A stretch of DNA of 64,000 bases from Atherix ibis (lineage: Eukaryota; Arthropoda; Insecta; Diptera; Athericidae), in the NCBI GenBank assembly GCA_958298945.1, contig OY282608.1, positions 58,628,951 to 58,692,950 on the forward strand, written 5' to 3'. This document shows positions 42,035 to 56,550 of the stretch, one piece after another. Each line of letters opens with the position of its first letter. Position 1 is the stretch's first letter. Made by a program: the position numbers and the translations under genes. The notes under the pieces were generated by a model. It worked only from the letters and a program-made list of their open reading frames with translations. It was not told where the DNA came from and searched no databases.

Positions 42035-44054
42035 CAAGCCAACAAACCAATAAACCAGCAAACCAACAAACCAACAAACCAACAAACCAACAAACCAACA
42101 AGCGAACAAACCAACAAACCAACAAACCAACAAACCAACAAAACAACAAACCAACAAACCAACAAACGAACAAACCAACAAACCAACAAGGCAACAAGCC
42201 AACAAACTAACAACCCAACAAACCAACAAACCAACAAACCAACAAACCAACAAACCAACAAACCAATAAACCAACAAACCAACAAACCAACAAACCAACA
42301 AACCAACAAACCAACAAACCAACAAACCAACAAACCAACAAACCAACAAGCCAACAAGCCAACAAGCCAACAAGCCAACAAGCCAACAAACCAACAAACC
42401 AACAAACCAACAAACCAACAAACCAACAAACCAACAAACCAACAAACCAACTAACCAACAAACCAACAAACCAACAAACCAACAAACCAGCAAGCCAACA
42501 AACCAACAAACCAACAAGCCAACAAGCCACAAACCAAAAAACCAACAAAGCAACAAACCAACAAACCAACAAACCAACAAACCAACAAACCAACAAACAA
42601 AGAAATCAAGAAACCAAGAAACCAACAAACCAACAAGCCAGCAAACCAACAAACCAACAAACCAACAAACCAACAAACCAACAAACGAACAAACAAACAA
42701 ACCAACAAACAAACAAACCAACAAACCAACAAACCAACAAACCAACAAACCAACAAGCCAAAAAACCAACAAACCAACAAACCAACAAACCAACTAACCA
42801 ACAAACCAACAAACCAACAAGCCAACAAACCAACAAACCAACAAACCAACAAACCAACAAACTAAGTAACAAACAAACCAACAAACGAACAAACCTACAA
42901 ACAAACAAACCAACAAACGAACAAACCAACAAACGAACAAACCAACAAAACAACAAACCAAGAAACCAAGAAACCAACAAACCAACAAATCAACAAGCCA
43001 ACAAACCCAAAAACCAACAAACCAAAAAACCAACAAACCAACAAACCAACAAGCCAACAAACCAACAAACCAACAAACCAAGTAACCAACAAACCAACAA
43101 ACCAACAAGCAAACAAACCAACAAACTAACAAGCCAACAAACCAACAAACCAACAAACGAACAAACAAACAAACCAACAAACCAACAAACCAACAAACAA
43201 ACAAACCAACAAACCAACAAACCAACAAACGAACAAACCAACAAACAAACAAACCAACAAACCAAGTAAACAGCAAACCAACAAACCAACAAACCAACAA
43301 ACCAACAAACCAAGAAACCAAGAAAACAACAAAACAACAAGCCAACAAACCAACAAACCAACAAACCAACAAACCAACAAACCAACAAACCAATAAACCA
43401 ACAAACGAACAAACAAACAAACCAACAAACCAACAAACCAACAAACCAACAAACCAACAAACCAACAAACCAACAAGCCAAAAAAACCAACAAACCAACA
43501 AACCAACAACCCAACAAACCAACAAACCAACAAACCAACAAACGAACAAACAAACAAACCAACAAACCAACAAACCTACAAACCAACAAGCCAACAAACC
43601 AACAAACCAACAAACAAACAAACCAACAAACGAACAAACCAACAAACGAACAAACCAACAAACCAACAAACCAAGAAACCAACAAATCAACAAGCCAACA
43701 AACCAACAAACCAACAAACCAAAAAACCAACAAACCAACAAATCAACAAGCCAACAAACCTACAATCCAACAAACCAAGTAACCAACAAACCAACAAACC
43801 AACAAACCAACAAGCAAACAAACCAGCAAACTAACAAGCCAACAAACCAACAAACCAACAAACGAACAAACAAACAAAGCAACAAACCAACAAACCAACA
43901 AACGAACAAACCAACAAATAAACAAACCAACAAACCAACAAACCAAGTAAACAGCATACCAACAAACCAACAAACCAAGAAACCAAGAAACCAACAAAAC
44001 AACAAGCCAACAAACCAACAAACCAACAAACCAACAAACCAACAAACCAACAAA
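42035..44054 (+). repeat. 2024-bp tandem duplication, unit 2
   Basis: Head-to-tail copy of the preceding unit; all markers checked fall at +2024 with no difference seen. The left limit is set by a mismatch at 40010 (T) against 42034 (A). The right limit is at about 44054, where an ACGAAC variant replaces the plain repeat of unit 1. Like the 3408-bp pair it looks recent. Confidence 0.93.
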
Positions 44055-47000
44055 CGAACAAACAAACAAACCAACAAACCAACAAACCAACAAGCCAACA
44101 AACCAACAAACCAACAAACCAACAAACCAACAAACCAACAAACCAACAAACCAAGTAACCAACAAACCAACAAACCAACAAGCCAACAAACCAACAAACC
44201 AACAAACGAACAAACCAACAAACCAACAAACCAACAAGCCCACAAACCAACAAACCAAGAAACCAACAAACCAAGTAACCAACAAACCAACAAACCAAGA
44301 AACCAACAAACCAACAAACCAACAAGCCAACAAGCCAACAAACCAACAAACCAAATAACCAACAAACCAACAAACCAACAAACCAACAAACCAACAAGCC
44401 AACAAACCAACAAACCAAGTAACCAACAAACCAACAAACCAACAAACCAAGAAACCAACAAACCAAGAAACCAAGAAACCAACAAACCAACAAACCAACA
44501 AACGAACAAACGAACAAACGAACAAACCAACAAACGAACAAACCAACAAACGAACAAACCAACAAACCAACAAACCAACAAACCAACAAACCAACAAACC
44601 AAAAAACCCACAAACCAACAAACCAACAAACCAACAAGCCAACAAGCCAACAAACCAAAAAACCAACAAAGCAACAAACCAACAAACCAACAAACCAACA
44701 AACCAACAAACCAACAAAACAAGAAACCAAGAAACCAACAAACCAACAAACCAACAAGCCAACAAACCAACAAACCAACAAACCAACAAACCAACAAACC
44801 AACAAACGAACAAACAAACAAACCAACAAACCAACAAACCAACAAACCAACAAACCAACAAACCAACAAACTAACAAACCAACAAACCAACAAACCAACA
44901 AACCAACAAACCAACAAACCAACAAACCAACAAGCCAAAAAACCAACAAACCAACAAACCAAGTAACCAACAAACCAACAAACCAATAAGCCAACAAACC
45001 AACAAAGTAACCAACGAACAAACGAACAAACCAACAAACCAACAAACCAACAAACCAAGTAACCATAAAAACCAACAAACGAACAAACCAACAAGCAAAC
45101 AAACCAACAAACGAAAAAACCAACAAACGAACAAACCAACAAACCAACAAACCAAGAAACCAAGAAACCAACATACCAACAAATCAAAAAGCCAACAAAC
45201 CCGCAAACCAACAAACCAACAAACCAACAAACCAAGTAACCAACAAACCAACAAACCAACAAGCAAACAAACCAGCAAACTAACAAGCCAACAAACCAAC
45301 AAACCAACAAACAAACAAACAAACAAACCAACAAACCAACAAACCAACAAACCAACAAACCAACAAACCAACAAACCAACAAACGAATAAACCAACAAAC
45401 AAACAAACCAACAAACCAAGTAAACAGCAAACCAAGTAAGCAGCAAACCAACAAACCAACAAACCAAGAAACCAAGAAACTAACAAAACAACAAGCCAAC
45501 AAACCAACAAACCAACAAACCAACAAACCAACAAACCAACAAACCAACAAACGAACAAACCAACAAACCAACAAACCAACAAGCCAAAAAAAACCAACAA
45601 ACCAACAAACCAACAAACCAACAAACCAACAAACCAACAAACCAACAAACCAACAGACGAACAAACAAACAAACCAACAAACCAACAAACCAACAAACCA
45701 ACAAACCAACAAGCCAACAAACCAACAAACCAACAAACCAACAAACCAAGTAACCAACAAACCAACAAACCAACAAACTAACAAACGAACAAACGAACAA
45801 ACCAACAAGCCAACAAACCAACAAACCAACAAACCAAGTAACCAAAAACCAACAAACGAACAAACCAACAAACAAACAAACCAACAAACGAACAAACCAA
45901 CAAACGAACAAACCAACAAACCAACAAACCAAGAAACCAACAAACCAACAAACCAACAAATCAACAAGCCAACAAACCAACAAACCAACAAACCAAAAAA
46001 CCAACAAACCAAAAAACCAACAAGCCAACAAACCAACAAACCAACAAACCAAGTAACCAACAAACCAACAAACCACAAACCAACAAACCAACAAGCAAAC
46101 AAACCAGCAAACTAACAAGCCAACAAACCAACAAACCAACAAACGAACAAACAAACAAACAAACAAACCAACAAACCAACAAACCAAGTAAACAGCAAAC
46201 CAACAAACCAACAAACCAACAAACCAAGAAACCAAGAAACCAACAAGCCAACAAACCAACAAACCAAAAAACCAACAAACCAAAAAACCAACAAACCAAC
46301 AAACCAACAAACCAAGTAACCAACAAACCAACAAACCATAAACCAACAAACCAACAAGCAAACAAACCAACAAACCAACAAACCAACAAACCAACAAACC
46401 AACAAACCAACAAACCAACAAACCAACAAACCAACAAACAAACAAACCAACAAACCAACAAACCAACAAACCAACAAACCAAGTAAACAGCAAACCAACA
46501 AACCAACAAACCAACAAACCAACAAACCAAGAAACCAAGAAACCAACAAAACAACAAGCCAACAAACCAACAAACCAACAAACCAACAAAACAACAAACC
46601 AACAAACCAACAAACCAACAAACGAACAAACAAACAAACCAACAAACCAACAAACCAACAAACCAACAAACCAACAAACCAACAAGCCAAAAAACCAACA
46701 AACCAACAAACCAACAAACCAAGTAACCAACAAACCAACAAACCAACAAGCCAACAAGCCAACAAACCAACAAACCAACAAACGAACAAACGAACAAACC
46801 AACAAACGAACAAACCAACAAACCAACAAACGAACAAACCAACAAACCAACAAGCCAACAAACCAACAAACCAACAAGCCAACAAACCAACAAACCAACA
46901 AACGAACAAACAAACAAAACAACAAACCAATAAACCAACAAACCAACAAGCCCACAAACAAACAAACCAACAAACCAACAAACCAAGAAACCAACAAACC

Positions 47001-47198
47001 AAGTAACCAACAAACGAACAAACCAAGAAACCAACAAACCAACAAACCAACAAGCCAACAAGTCAACAAACCAACAAACCAAGTAACCAACAAACCAACA
47101 AACCAACAAACCAACAAACCGTCAAGCCAACAAACCAACAAACCAAGTAACCAACAAACCAACAAACCAACAAACCAAGAACCCAACAAACCAACAAA
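44055..47198 (+). repeat. Mosaic, indel-rich satellite segment
   Basis: Octamer repeat with many CCAAGTAACC and AGTAAACAGC variants (45420, 45435, 46187, 46482) but no AGATTCC or CACCCC marker. Irregular spots include AACAAAGTAACCAACGAAC near 45001, AACCATAAAAACC near 45061, an eight-A tract near 45585, ACCACAAACC near 46075 and ACCATAAACC near 46335. I could not assign a regular HOR period here. No gene is present. Confidence 0.75.
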
Positions 47199-49075
47199 CC
47201 TACAAGCCAACAAGCCAACAAACCAACAAGCCAACAAACGAACAAACGAACAAACCAACAAACGAACAAACCAACAAACCAAAAAACCAACAAACCAACA
47301 AACCAACAAACCAACAAACGAACAAACCAACAAACCAACAAACCAACAAACCAACAAACCAACAAACCAACAAACGAACAAACAAACAAACCAACAAACC
47401 AACAAACCAACAAACCAACAAGCCAACAAACCAACAAGCCAACAAACGAACAAACCAACAAACGAACAAACGAACAAACAAACAAACCAACAAACCAACA
47501 AACCAGCAAACCAACAAACCAACAAACCAATAAACCAAGATTCCAACAATCCAACAAACCAACAAGCCAACAAACCAACAAACCAACAAATCAGCAAACC
47601 AACAAACCAACAAAGCAACAAGCCAACAAGCCAACAAACCAACAAGCCAACAAACCAACAAGCCAACAAACCAACAAACCAACAAACCAATAAACCAAAA
47701 AACCAACAAGCCAAAAAACCAACCAACAAACAAACCAACAAACCAACAAACCAACAAGCCAACAATCCAACAAAAGAACAAACCAACAAACAAACAAACC
47801 AACAAACGAACAACCCAACAAACCAACAAACCAACAAACCAACAAACGAAGAAACCAACAAGCCAACAAACCAACAAACCAACAAACCAAAAAACCAACA
47901 AACCAAAAAACCAACAAGCCAACAAACCAACAAACCAACAAACCAAGAAGCCAAAAAACCAACAAACAAACAAACCAACAAACCAACAAACCAACAAGCC
48001 AACAATCCAACAAAAGAACAAACCAACAAACAAACAAACCAAAAACGAACAAACCAACAAACCAACAAACCAAGAAACCAACAAACCAACAAATCAACAA
48101 GCCAACAAACCAACAAACCAACAAACAAACAAACCAAAAACGAACAAACCAACAAACCAACAAACCAACAAACCAACAAACCAACAAATCAACAAGCCAA
48201 CAAACCAACAAACCAACAAACCAACAAGCAAACAAACCAGCAAACTAACAAACCAACAAACCAACAAACGAACAAACAAACAAACCAACAAACCAACAAA
48301 CCAGCAAACCAACAAACCAACAAACAAACAAACCAACGAACAAACAAACCAACAAACCAACAAACCAACAAACCAAGTAAACAGCAAACCAACAAACCAA
48401 CAAACCAACAAACCAACAAACCAAGAAACCAAGAAACCAAGAAACCAACAAAACAACAAGCCAACAAACCAACAAACCAACAAACCAACAAACCAACAAA
48501 CCAACAAACCAACAAACCAACAAACGAACAAACAAACAAACCAACAAACCAACAAACCAACAAACCAACAAACCAGCAAACCAACAAGCCAAAAAAAAAC
48601 AAACCAACAAACCAACAAACCAAGTAACCTACAAACCAACAAACCAACAAGCCAACAAACCAACAAACCAACAAACGAAAAAACGAACAAACCAACAAAC
48701 GAACAAACCAACAAACCAACAAACGAACAAACCAACAAACCAACAAGCCAACAAACCAACAAACCAACAAGCCAACAAACCAACAAACCAACAAACGAAC
48801 AAACAAACAAACCAACAAACCAACAAGCCCACAAACCAACAAACCAACAAACCAACAAACCAAGAAACCAACAAACCAAGTAACCAACAAACCAACAAAC
48901 CAAGAAACCAACAAACCAACAAACCAACAAGCCAACAAGTCAACAAACCAACAAACAAAGTAACCAACAAACCAACAAACCAACAAACCAACAAACCAAC
49001 AAGCCAACAAATCAACAGACCAAGTAACCAACAAACCAACAAACCAACAAACCAAGAAACCAACAAACCAACAAA
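47199..49075 (+). repeat. 2.2-kb HOR, copy 1
   Basis: Bounded by CCTAC variants at 47199 and 49076. Inside: AGATTCC 47539, AAATCAGC 47591, CAATCC-AAAAGAAC near 47762 and 48003, an AAAAACGAAC variant near 48043 and 48138, AGTAAACAGC 48376 and a nine-A tract near 48591. Offset to copy 2 is 2229 bp on the left (47539 to 49768) and 2221 bp on the right. The stretch before AGATTCC is only 340 bp, against 692 bp in copy 2. Confidence 0.88.
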
Positions 49076-51296
49076 CCTACAAGCCAACAAGCCAACAAAC
49101 CAACAAGCCAACAAACGAACAAACGAACAAACCAACAAACGAAGAAACCAACAAACCAAAAAACCAACAAACCAACAAACCAATAAACGAACAAGCCAAC
49201 AAACCAACAAACCAACAAACCACCAAACCAACAAACCAACAAACGAACAAACAAACAAACCAAAAAACCAACAAACCAACAAGCCAACAAACGAACAAAC
49301 CAACAAACGAACAAACAAACAAACCAACAAACCAACAAACCAACAAACCAACAAACCAACAAACCAACAAACCAACAAGCCCACAAACCAACAAACCAAC
49401 AAACCAACAAGCCAACAAGCCAACAAACCAAGAAACCAACAAACCAACAAACCAACAAGCCAACAAACCAACAAGCCAACAAACGAACAAACCAACAAAC
49501 GAACAAACGAACAAACAAACAAACCAACAAACCAACAAACCAACAAACCAACAAACCAACAAACCAACAAACCAACAAACCAACAAACCAACAAACCAAC
49601 AAACGAACAAACAAACAAACCAACAAACCAACAAACCAACAAACCAACAAGCCAACAAACCAACAAGCCAACAAACGAACAAACCAACAAACGAACAAAC
49701 GAACAAACAAACAAACCAACAAACCAACAAACCAGCAAACCAACAAACCAACAAACCAATAAACCAAGATTCCAACAATCCAACAAACCAACAAGCCAAC
49801 AAACCAACAAACCAACAAATCAGCAAACCAACAAACCAACAAAGCAACAAGCCAACAAGCCAACAAACCAACAAGCCAACAAACCAACAAGCCAACAAAC
49901 CAACAAACCAACAAACCAATAAACCAAAAAACCAACAAGCCAAAAAACCAACCAACAAACAAACCAACAAATCAACAAACCAACAAGCCAACAATCCAAC
50001 AAAAGAACAAACCAACAAACAAACAAACCAACAAACGAACAACCCAACAAACCAACAAACCAACAAACCAACAAACGAAGAAACCAACAAGCCAACAAAC
50101 CAACAAACCAACAAACCAAAAAACCAACAAACCAAAAAACCAACAAGCCAACAAACCAACAAACCAACAAACCAAGAAGCCAAAAAACCAACAAACAAAC
50201 AAACCAACAAACCAACAAACCAACAAGCCAACAATCCAACAAAAGAACAAACCAACAAACAAACAAACCAAAAACGAACAAACCGACAAACCAACAAACC
50301 AAGAAACCAACAAACCAACAAATCAACAAGCCAACAAACCAACAAACCAACAAACAAACAAACCAAAAACGAACAAACCAACAAACCAACAAACCAACAA
50401 ACCAACAAACCAACAAATCAACAAGCCAACAAACCAACAAACCAACAAACCAACAAGCAAACAAACCAGCAAACTAACAAACCAACAAACCAACAAACGA
50501 ACAAACAAACAAACCAACAAACCAACAAACCAGCAAACCAACAAACCAACAAACAAACAAACCAACGAACAAACAAACCAACAAACCAACAAACCAAGTA
50601 AACAGCAAACCAACAAACCAACAAACCAACAAACCAACAAACCAAGAAACCAAAAAACCAAGAAACCAACAAAACAACAAGCCAACAAACCAACAAACCA
50701 ACAAACCAACAAACCAACAAACCAACAAACCAACAAACCAACAAACGAACAAACAAACAAACCAACAAACCAACAAACCAACAAACCAACAAACCAGCAA
50801 ACCAACAAGCCAAAAAAAAAAAAACCAACAAACCAACAAACCAAGTAACCAACAAACCAACAAACCAACAAGCCAACAAACCAACAAACCAACAAACGAA
50901 AAAACGAACAAACCAACAAACGAACAAACCAACAAACCAACAAACGAACAAACCAACAAACCAACAAGCCAACAAACCAACAAACCAACAAGCCAACAAA
51001 CCAACAAACCAACAAACGAACAAACAAACAAACCAACAAACCAACAAGCCCACAAACCAACAAACCAACAAACCAACAAACCAAGAAACCAACAAACCAA
51101 GTAACCAACAAACCAACAAACCAAGAAACCAACAAACCAACAAACCAACAAGCCAACAAGTCAACAAACCAACAAACAAAGTAACCAACAAACCAACAAA
51201 CCAACAAACCAACAAACCAACAAGCCAACAAATCAACAAACCAAGTAACCAACAAACCAACAAACCAACAAACCAAGAAACCAACAAACCAACAAA
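49076..51296 (+). repeat. 2.2-kb HOR, copy 2
   Basis: CCTAC 49076, AGATTCC 49768, AAATCAGC 49820, CAATCC near 49993 and 50233, AGTAAACAGC 50597, a 13-A tract at 50812-50824, ending at CCTAC 51297. Offset to copy 3 is 1997 bp at AGATTCC and AAATCAGC and 1614 bp at the right end, so copy 3 lacks about 383 bp that this copy has. The AGTAAACAGC marker falls in the missing part. Confidence 0.88.
50812..50824 (+). other. Thirteen-A homopolymer
   Basis: The longest single-base run I noticed. The matching site in copy 1 (about 48591-48603) reads nine A, then C, then three A, so one C-to-A change joined the two runs. Homopolymers of this length are prone to length errors in both replication and sequencing. 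Confidence 0.85.
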
Positions 51297-52910
51297 CCTA
51301 CAAGCCAACAAGCCAACAAACCAACAAGCCAACAAACGAACAAACGAACAAACCAACAAACGAAGAAACCAACAAACCAAAAAACCAACAAACCAACAAA
51401 CCAATAAACGAACAAGCCAACAAACCAACAAACCAACAAACCACCAAACCAACAAACCAACAAGCCAACAAACCAACAAGCCAACAAACGAACAAACCAA
51501 CAAACGAACAAACGAACAAACAAACAAACCAACAAACCAACAAACCAACAAACCAACAAACCAACAAACCAACAAACCAACAAACCAACAAACCAACAAA
51601 CGAACAAACAAACAAACCAACAAACCAACAAACCAACAAACCAACAAGCCAACAAACCAACAAGCCAACAAACGAACAAACCAACAAACGAACAAACGAA
51701 CAAACAAACAAACCAACAAACCAACAAACCAGCAAACCAACAAACCAACAAACCAATAAACCAAGATTCCAACAATCCAACAAACCAACAAGCCAACAAA
51801 CCAACAAACCAACAAATCAGCAAACCAACAAACCAACAAAGCAACAAGCCAACAAGCCAACAAACCAACAAGCCAACAAACCAACAAGCCAACAAACCAA
51901 CAAACCAACAAACCAATAAACCAAAAAACCAACAAGCCAAAAAACCAACCAACAAACAAACCAACAAACCAACAAACCAACAAGCCAACAATCCAACAAA
52001 AGAACAAACCAACAAACAAACAAACCAACAAACGAACAACCCAACAAACCAACAAACCAACAAACCAACAAACGAAGAAACCAACAAGCCAACAAACCAA
52101 CAAACCAACAAACCAAAAAACCAACAAACCAAAAAACCAACAAGCCAACAAACCAACAAACCAACAAACCAAGAAGCCAAAAAACCAACAAACAAACAAA
52201 CCAACAAACCAACAAACCAACAAGCCAACAATCCAACAAAAGAACAAACCAACAAACAAACAAACCAAAAACGAACAAACCAACAAACCAACAAACCAAG
52301 AAACCAACAAACCAACAAATCAACAAGCCAACAAACCAACAAACCAACAAACAAACAAACCAAAAACGAACAAACCAACAAACCAACAAACCAACAAACC
52401 AACAAACCAACAAATCAACAAGCCAACAAACCAACAAACCAACAAACCAACAAGCAAACAAACCAGCAAACTAACAAACCAACAAACCAACAAACGAACA
52501 AACAAACAAACCAACAAACCAACAAACCAGCAAACCAACAAACCAACAAACAAACAAACCAACGAACAAACAAACCAACAAGCCAACAAACCAACAAACC
52601 AACAAGCCAACAAACCAACAAACCAACAAACGAACAAACAAACAAACCAACAAACCAACAAGCCCACAAACCAACAAACCAACAAACCAACAAACCAAGA
52701 AACCAACAAACCAAGTAACCAACAAACCAACAAACCAAGAAACCAACAAACCAACAAACCAACAAGCCAACAAGTCAACAAACCAACAAACAAAGTAACC
52801 AACAAACCAACAAACCAACAAACCAACAAACCAACAAGCCAACAAATCAACAAACCAAGTAACCAACAAACCAACAAACCAACAAACCAAGAAACCAACA
52901 AACCAACAAA
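51297..52910 (+). repeat. 2.2-kb HOR, copy 3, with internal deletion
   Basis: CCTAC 51297, AGATTCC 51765, AAATCAGC 51817, CAATCC near 51989 and 52231, ending at CCTAC 52911. Relative to copy 2 the offset drops from 1997 to 1614 bp, an internal loss of about 383 bp that falls after about 52570 and removes AGTAAACAGC and the long A tract. The loss is not a multiple of 8, because the removed interval held register breaks. Confidence 0.87.
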
Positions 52911-53418
52911 CCTACAAGCCAACAAGCCAACAAACCAACAAGCCAACAAACGAACAAACGAACAAACCAACAAACGAAGAAACCAACAAACCAAAAAACC
53001 AACAAACCAACAAACCAATAAACGAACAAGCCAACAAACCAACAAACCAACAAACCACCAAACCAACAAACCAACAAACGAACAAACAAACAAACCAAAA
53101 AACCAACAAACCAACAAGCCAACAAACGAACAAACCAACAAACGAACAAACAAACAAACCAACAAACCAACAAACCAACAAACCAACAAACCAACAAACC
53201 AACAAACCAACAAGCCCACAAACCAACAAACCAACAAACCAACAAGCCAACAAGCCAACAAACCAAGAAACCAACAAACCAACAAACCAACAAGCCAACA
53301 AACCAACAAGCCAACAAACGAACAAACCAACAAACGAACAAACGAACAAACAAACAAACCAACAAACCAACAAACCAACAAACCAACAAACCAACAAACC
53401 AACAAACCAATAAACCAA
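52911..53418 (+). repeat. 2.2-kb HOR, partial copy 4
   Basis: Starts with CCTAC at 52911 and runs to AGATTCC at 53419 (508 bp, against 692 and 468 bp in copies 2 and 3). After 53419 the sequence leaves the family: AGATTCC is followed by AATAAGCC instead of AACAATCC, so only the left part of the HOR is present. Confidence 0.8.
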
Positions 53419-55050
53419 GATTCCAATAAGCCAACAAACCAACAAGCAAACAAACCAACAAACCAACAAACCAGCAAACCAACAAACCAACAAACCAACA
53501 AGCCAACAAGCCAACAAACCAACAAGCCAACAAGCCAACAAACCAACAAGCCAACAAACCAACAAACCAACAAACCAACAAACCAACAAACCAACAAACC
53601 AAAACACCAACAAACAAACAAACCAACAAACCAACAAACCAACAAGCCAACAATCCAACAAAAGAACAAACCAACAAACAAACAAACCAACAAACGAACA
53701 ACCCAACAAACCAACAAACCAACAAACCAACAAACGAACAAACCAACATCCCAACAAACCAACAAACCAACAAGCCAACAAGCCAACAAACCAACAAGCC
53801 AACAAACGAACAAACCAACAAACAAACAAACCAACAAACCAACAAACCAACAAACCAAAAAACCAACAAGCCAACACGCGAACAAACCAACAAACGAACA
53901 AACGAACAAACCAACAAACCAACAAACCAACAAACCAACAAACCAACAAACCAACAAACCAACAAACCAACAAACCAACAAACCAACAAACCAACAAACT
54001 AACAAACGAACAAACCAACAAACCAACAAACCAACAAACCAACAAACCAACAAGCCAACAAACCAACAAACCAACAAACCAACAAGCCAACAAACCAAAA
54101 AACCAACAAACCAAAAAACTAACAAACCGACAAACCGACAAACCAACAAACCAACAAACCAACAAACCAACAAAATAAGAAACCAAGAAACCAACAAGCC
54201 AACAAACCAACAAACCAACAAACCAACAAACGAACAAACCAACAAACCAACAAGCCAACACGCGAACAAACCAACAAACGAACAAACGAACAAACCAACA
54301 AACCAACAAACCAACAAACCAACAAACCAACAAACCAACAAACCAACAAACCAACAAACCAACAAAACAACAAACCAACAAACCAACAAACCAACAAACC
54401 AACAAACCAACAAACCAACAAGCCAACAAACCAACAAGCCAATAAACCAACAAACCAACAAACCAACAAACCAACAAGCCAACAAGCCAACAAACCAACA
54501 AGCCAACAAACCAACAAACCAACAAACCAGCAAACCAACAAACCAAAAAGCCAACAAACCAACCAACAAACAAACCAACAAACCAACAAACGAACAAACT
54601 AACAAGCCAACAAGCCAACAAACCAACAAGCCAACAAACCAACAAAAAAACAAACTAACAAACCAACAAACAAATAAACCAACAAACCAACAAACCAACA
54701 AATAAACAAAACAACAAACCAACACCCCAACAAACCAACAAACCAAAAAAACAAGAAACCAACAAACCAACAAACCAACAAGCCAACAAACCAACAAACC
54801 ACCAAACCAACAAACCAACAAACCAACAAGCCAACAAATGAACAAACCAACAAACCAACAAACCAACAAACCAACAAACCAAGTAAACAGCAAACCAACA
54901 AACCAACAAACCAACAAACCAACAAACCAAGAAACCAAGAAACCAACAAAACAACAAGCCAACAAACCAACAAACCAACAAACCAACAAACCAACAAACC
55001 AACAAACCAACAAACGAACAAACAAACAAACCAACAAACCAAGAAACCAA
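53419..55050 (+). repeat. Mosaic satellite with AACACGCG variants and a CACCCC cassette
   Basis: AAAACACC near 53593, CAATCC near 53651, AACACGCG at 53873 and 54257 (384 bp apart), AAAATAAGAAACC near 54172, cassette ending at 54723, ATG variant at 54838 and AGTAAACAGC at 54882. AACACGCG gives two CpGs within four bases, rare in this window. A related block with AACTCGCG, AAAATAAG and a cassette lies at about 58.0-58.9 kb. No gene is present. Confidence 0.78.
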
Positions 55051-56550
55051 CAAACCAACAAATCAACAAGCCAACAAACCAACAAACCAACAAACCAAAA
55101 AACCAGCCAACCAAAAAACCAACAAGCCAACAAACCAACAAACCAACAAACCAACAAACCAACAAACCAACAAGCAAACAAACCAGCAAACTAACAAGCC
55201 AACAAACCAACAAACCAACAAACGAACAAACAAACAAACCAACAAACCAACAAACCAGCAAACCAACAAACCAACAAACAAACAAACCAACGAACAAACA
55301 AACCAACAAACCAACAAACCAAGTAAACAGCAAACCAACAAACCAACAAACCAACAAACCAACAAACCAAGAAACCAAGAAACCAACAAAACAACAAACC
55401 AACAAACCAACAAACCAACAAACCAACAAACCAACAAACCAACAAACCAACAAACCAACAAACGAACAAACAAACAAACCAAAAAACCAACAAACCAACA
55501 AACCAACAAACCAACAAACCAACAAACCAACAAACCAACAAGCCAAAAAACCAACAAACCAACAAACCAACAAACCAAGTAACCAACAAACCAACAAACC
55601 AACAAGCCAACAAACCAACAAACCAACAAACGAAAAAACGAACAAACCAACAAACGAACAAACCAACAAACCAACAAATGAACAAACCAACAAACCAACA
55701 AGCCAACAAACCAACAAACCAACAAGCCAACAAACCAACAAACCAACAAACGAACAAACAAACAAACCAACAAACCAACAAACCAACAAACCAACAAGCC
55801 CACAAACTAACAAACCAACAAACCAACAAACCAAGAAACCAACAAACCAAGTAACCAACAAACCAACAAACCAACAAACCAACAAACCAACAAGCCAACA
55901 AGTCAACAAACCAACAAACCAAGTAACCAACAAACCAACAAACCAACAAACCAACAAACCAACAAGCCAACAAATCAACAAACCAAGTAACCAATGAACC
56001 AACAAACCAACAAACCAAGAAACCAACAAACCAACAAACCTACAAGCCAACAAGCCAACAAACCAAAGAGCCAACAAACGAACAAACGAACAAACCAACA
56101 AACGAACAAACCAACAAACCAAAAAACCAACAAACCAACAAACCAACAAACCAACAAACGAACAAGCCAATAAACCAACAAACCAACAAACCAACAAACC
56201 AACAAACCAACAAACGAACAAACAAACAAACCAAAAAACCAACAAACCAACAAGCCAACAAACGAACAAACCAACAAACGAGCAAACAAACAAACAAACA
56301 AACCAACAAACCAACAAACCAACAAACCAACAAACCAACAAACCAACAAGCCAACAAACCAACAAACCAACAAGCCAACAAGCCAACAAACCAAGAAACC
56401 AACAAACCAACAAACCAACAAGCCAACAAACCAACAAGCCAACAAACGAACAAACCAACAAACGAACAAACGAACAAACAAACAAACCAACAAACCAACA
56501 AACCAACAAACCAACAAACCAATAAACCAAGATTCCAACAAGCCAACAAA
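55051..56550 (+). repeat. Dispersed 1.5-kb duplicate, copy 1
   Basis: Matches 62210-63718 at an offset that grows from 7152 to 7168 bp: CCAGCC 55103 to 62255, AGTAAACAGC 55322 to 62474, a CCAA-YG-AAC site 55995 to 63155 (+7160) and AGATTCC 56531 to 63699 (+7168). An odd CCAAAGAGCC variant (about 56065 and 63225) is also shared. The two copies are separated by about 5.7 kb of other satellite, unlike the tandem pairs elsewhere. Confidence 0.88.

Noticed and set aside
47199..53418. CRISPR array or clustered regulatory repeats
   Set aside because: There are no unique spacers: sequence between similar blocks is the same octamer repeat, and no cas gene is present.
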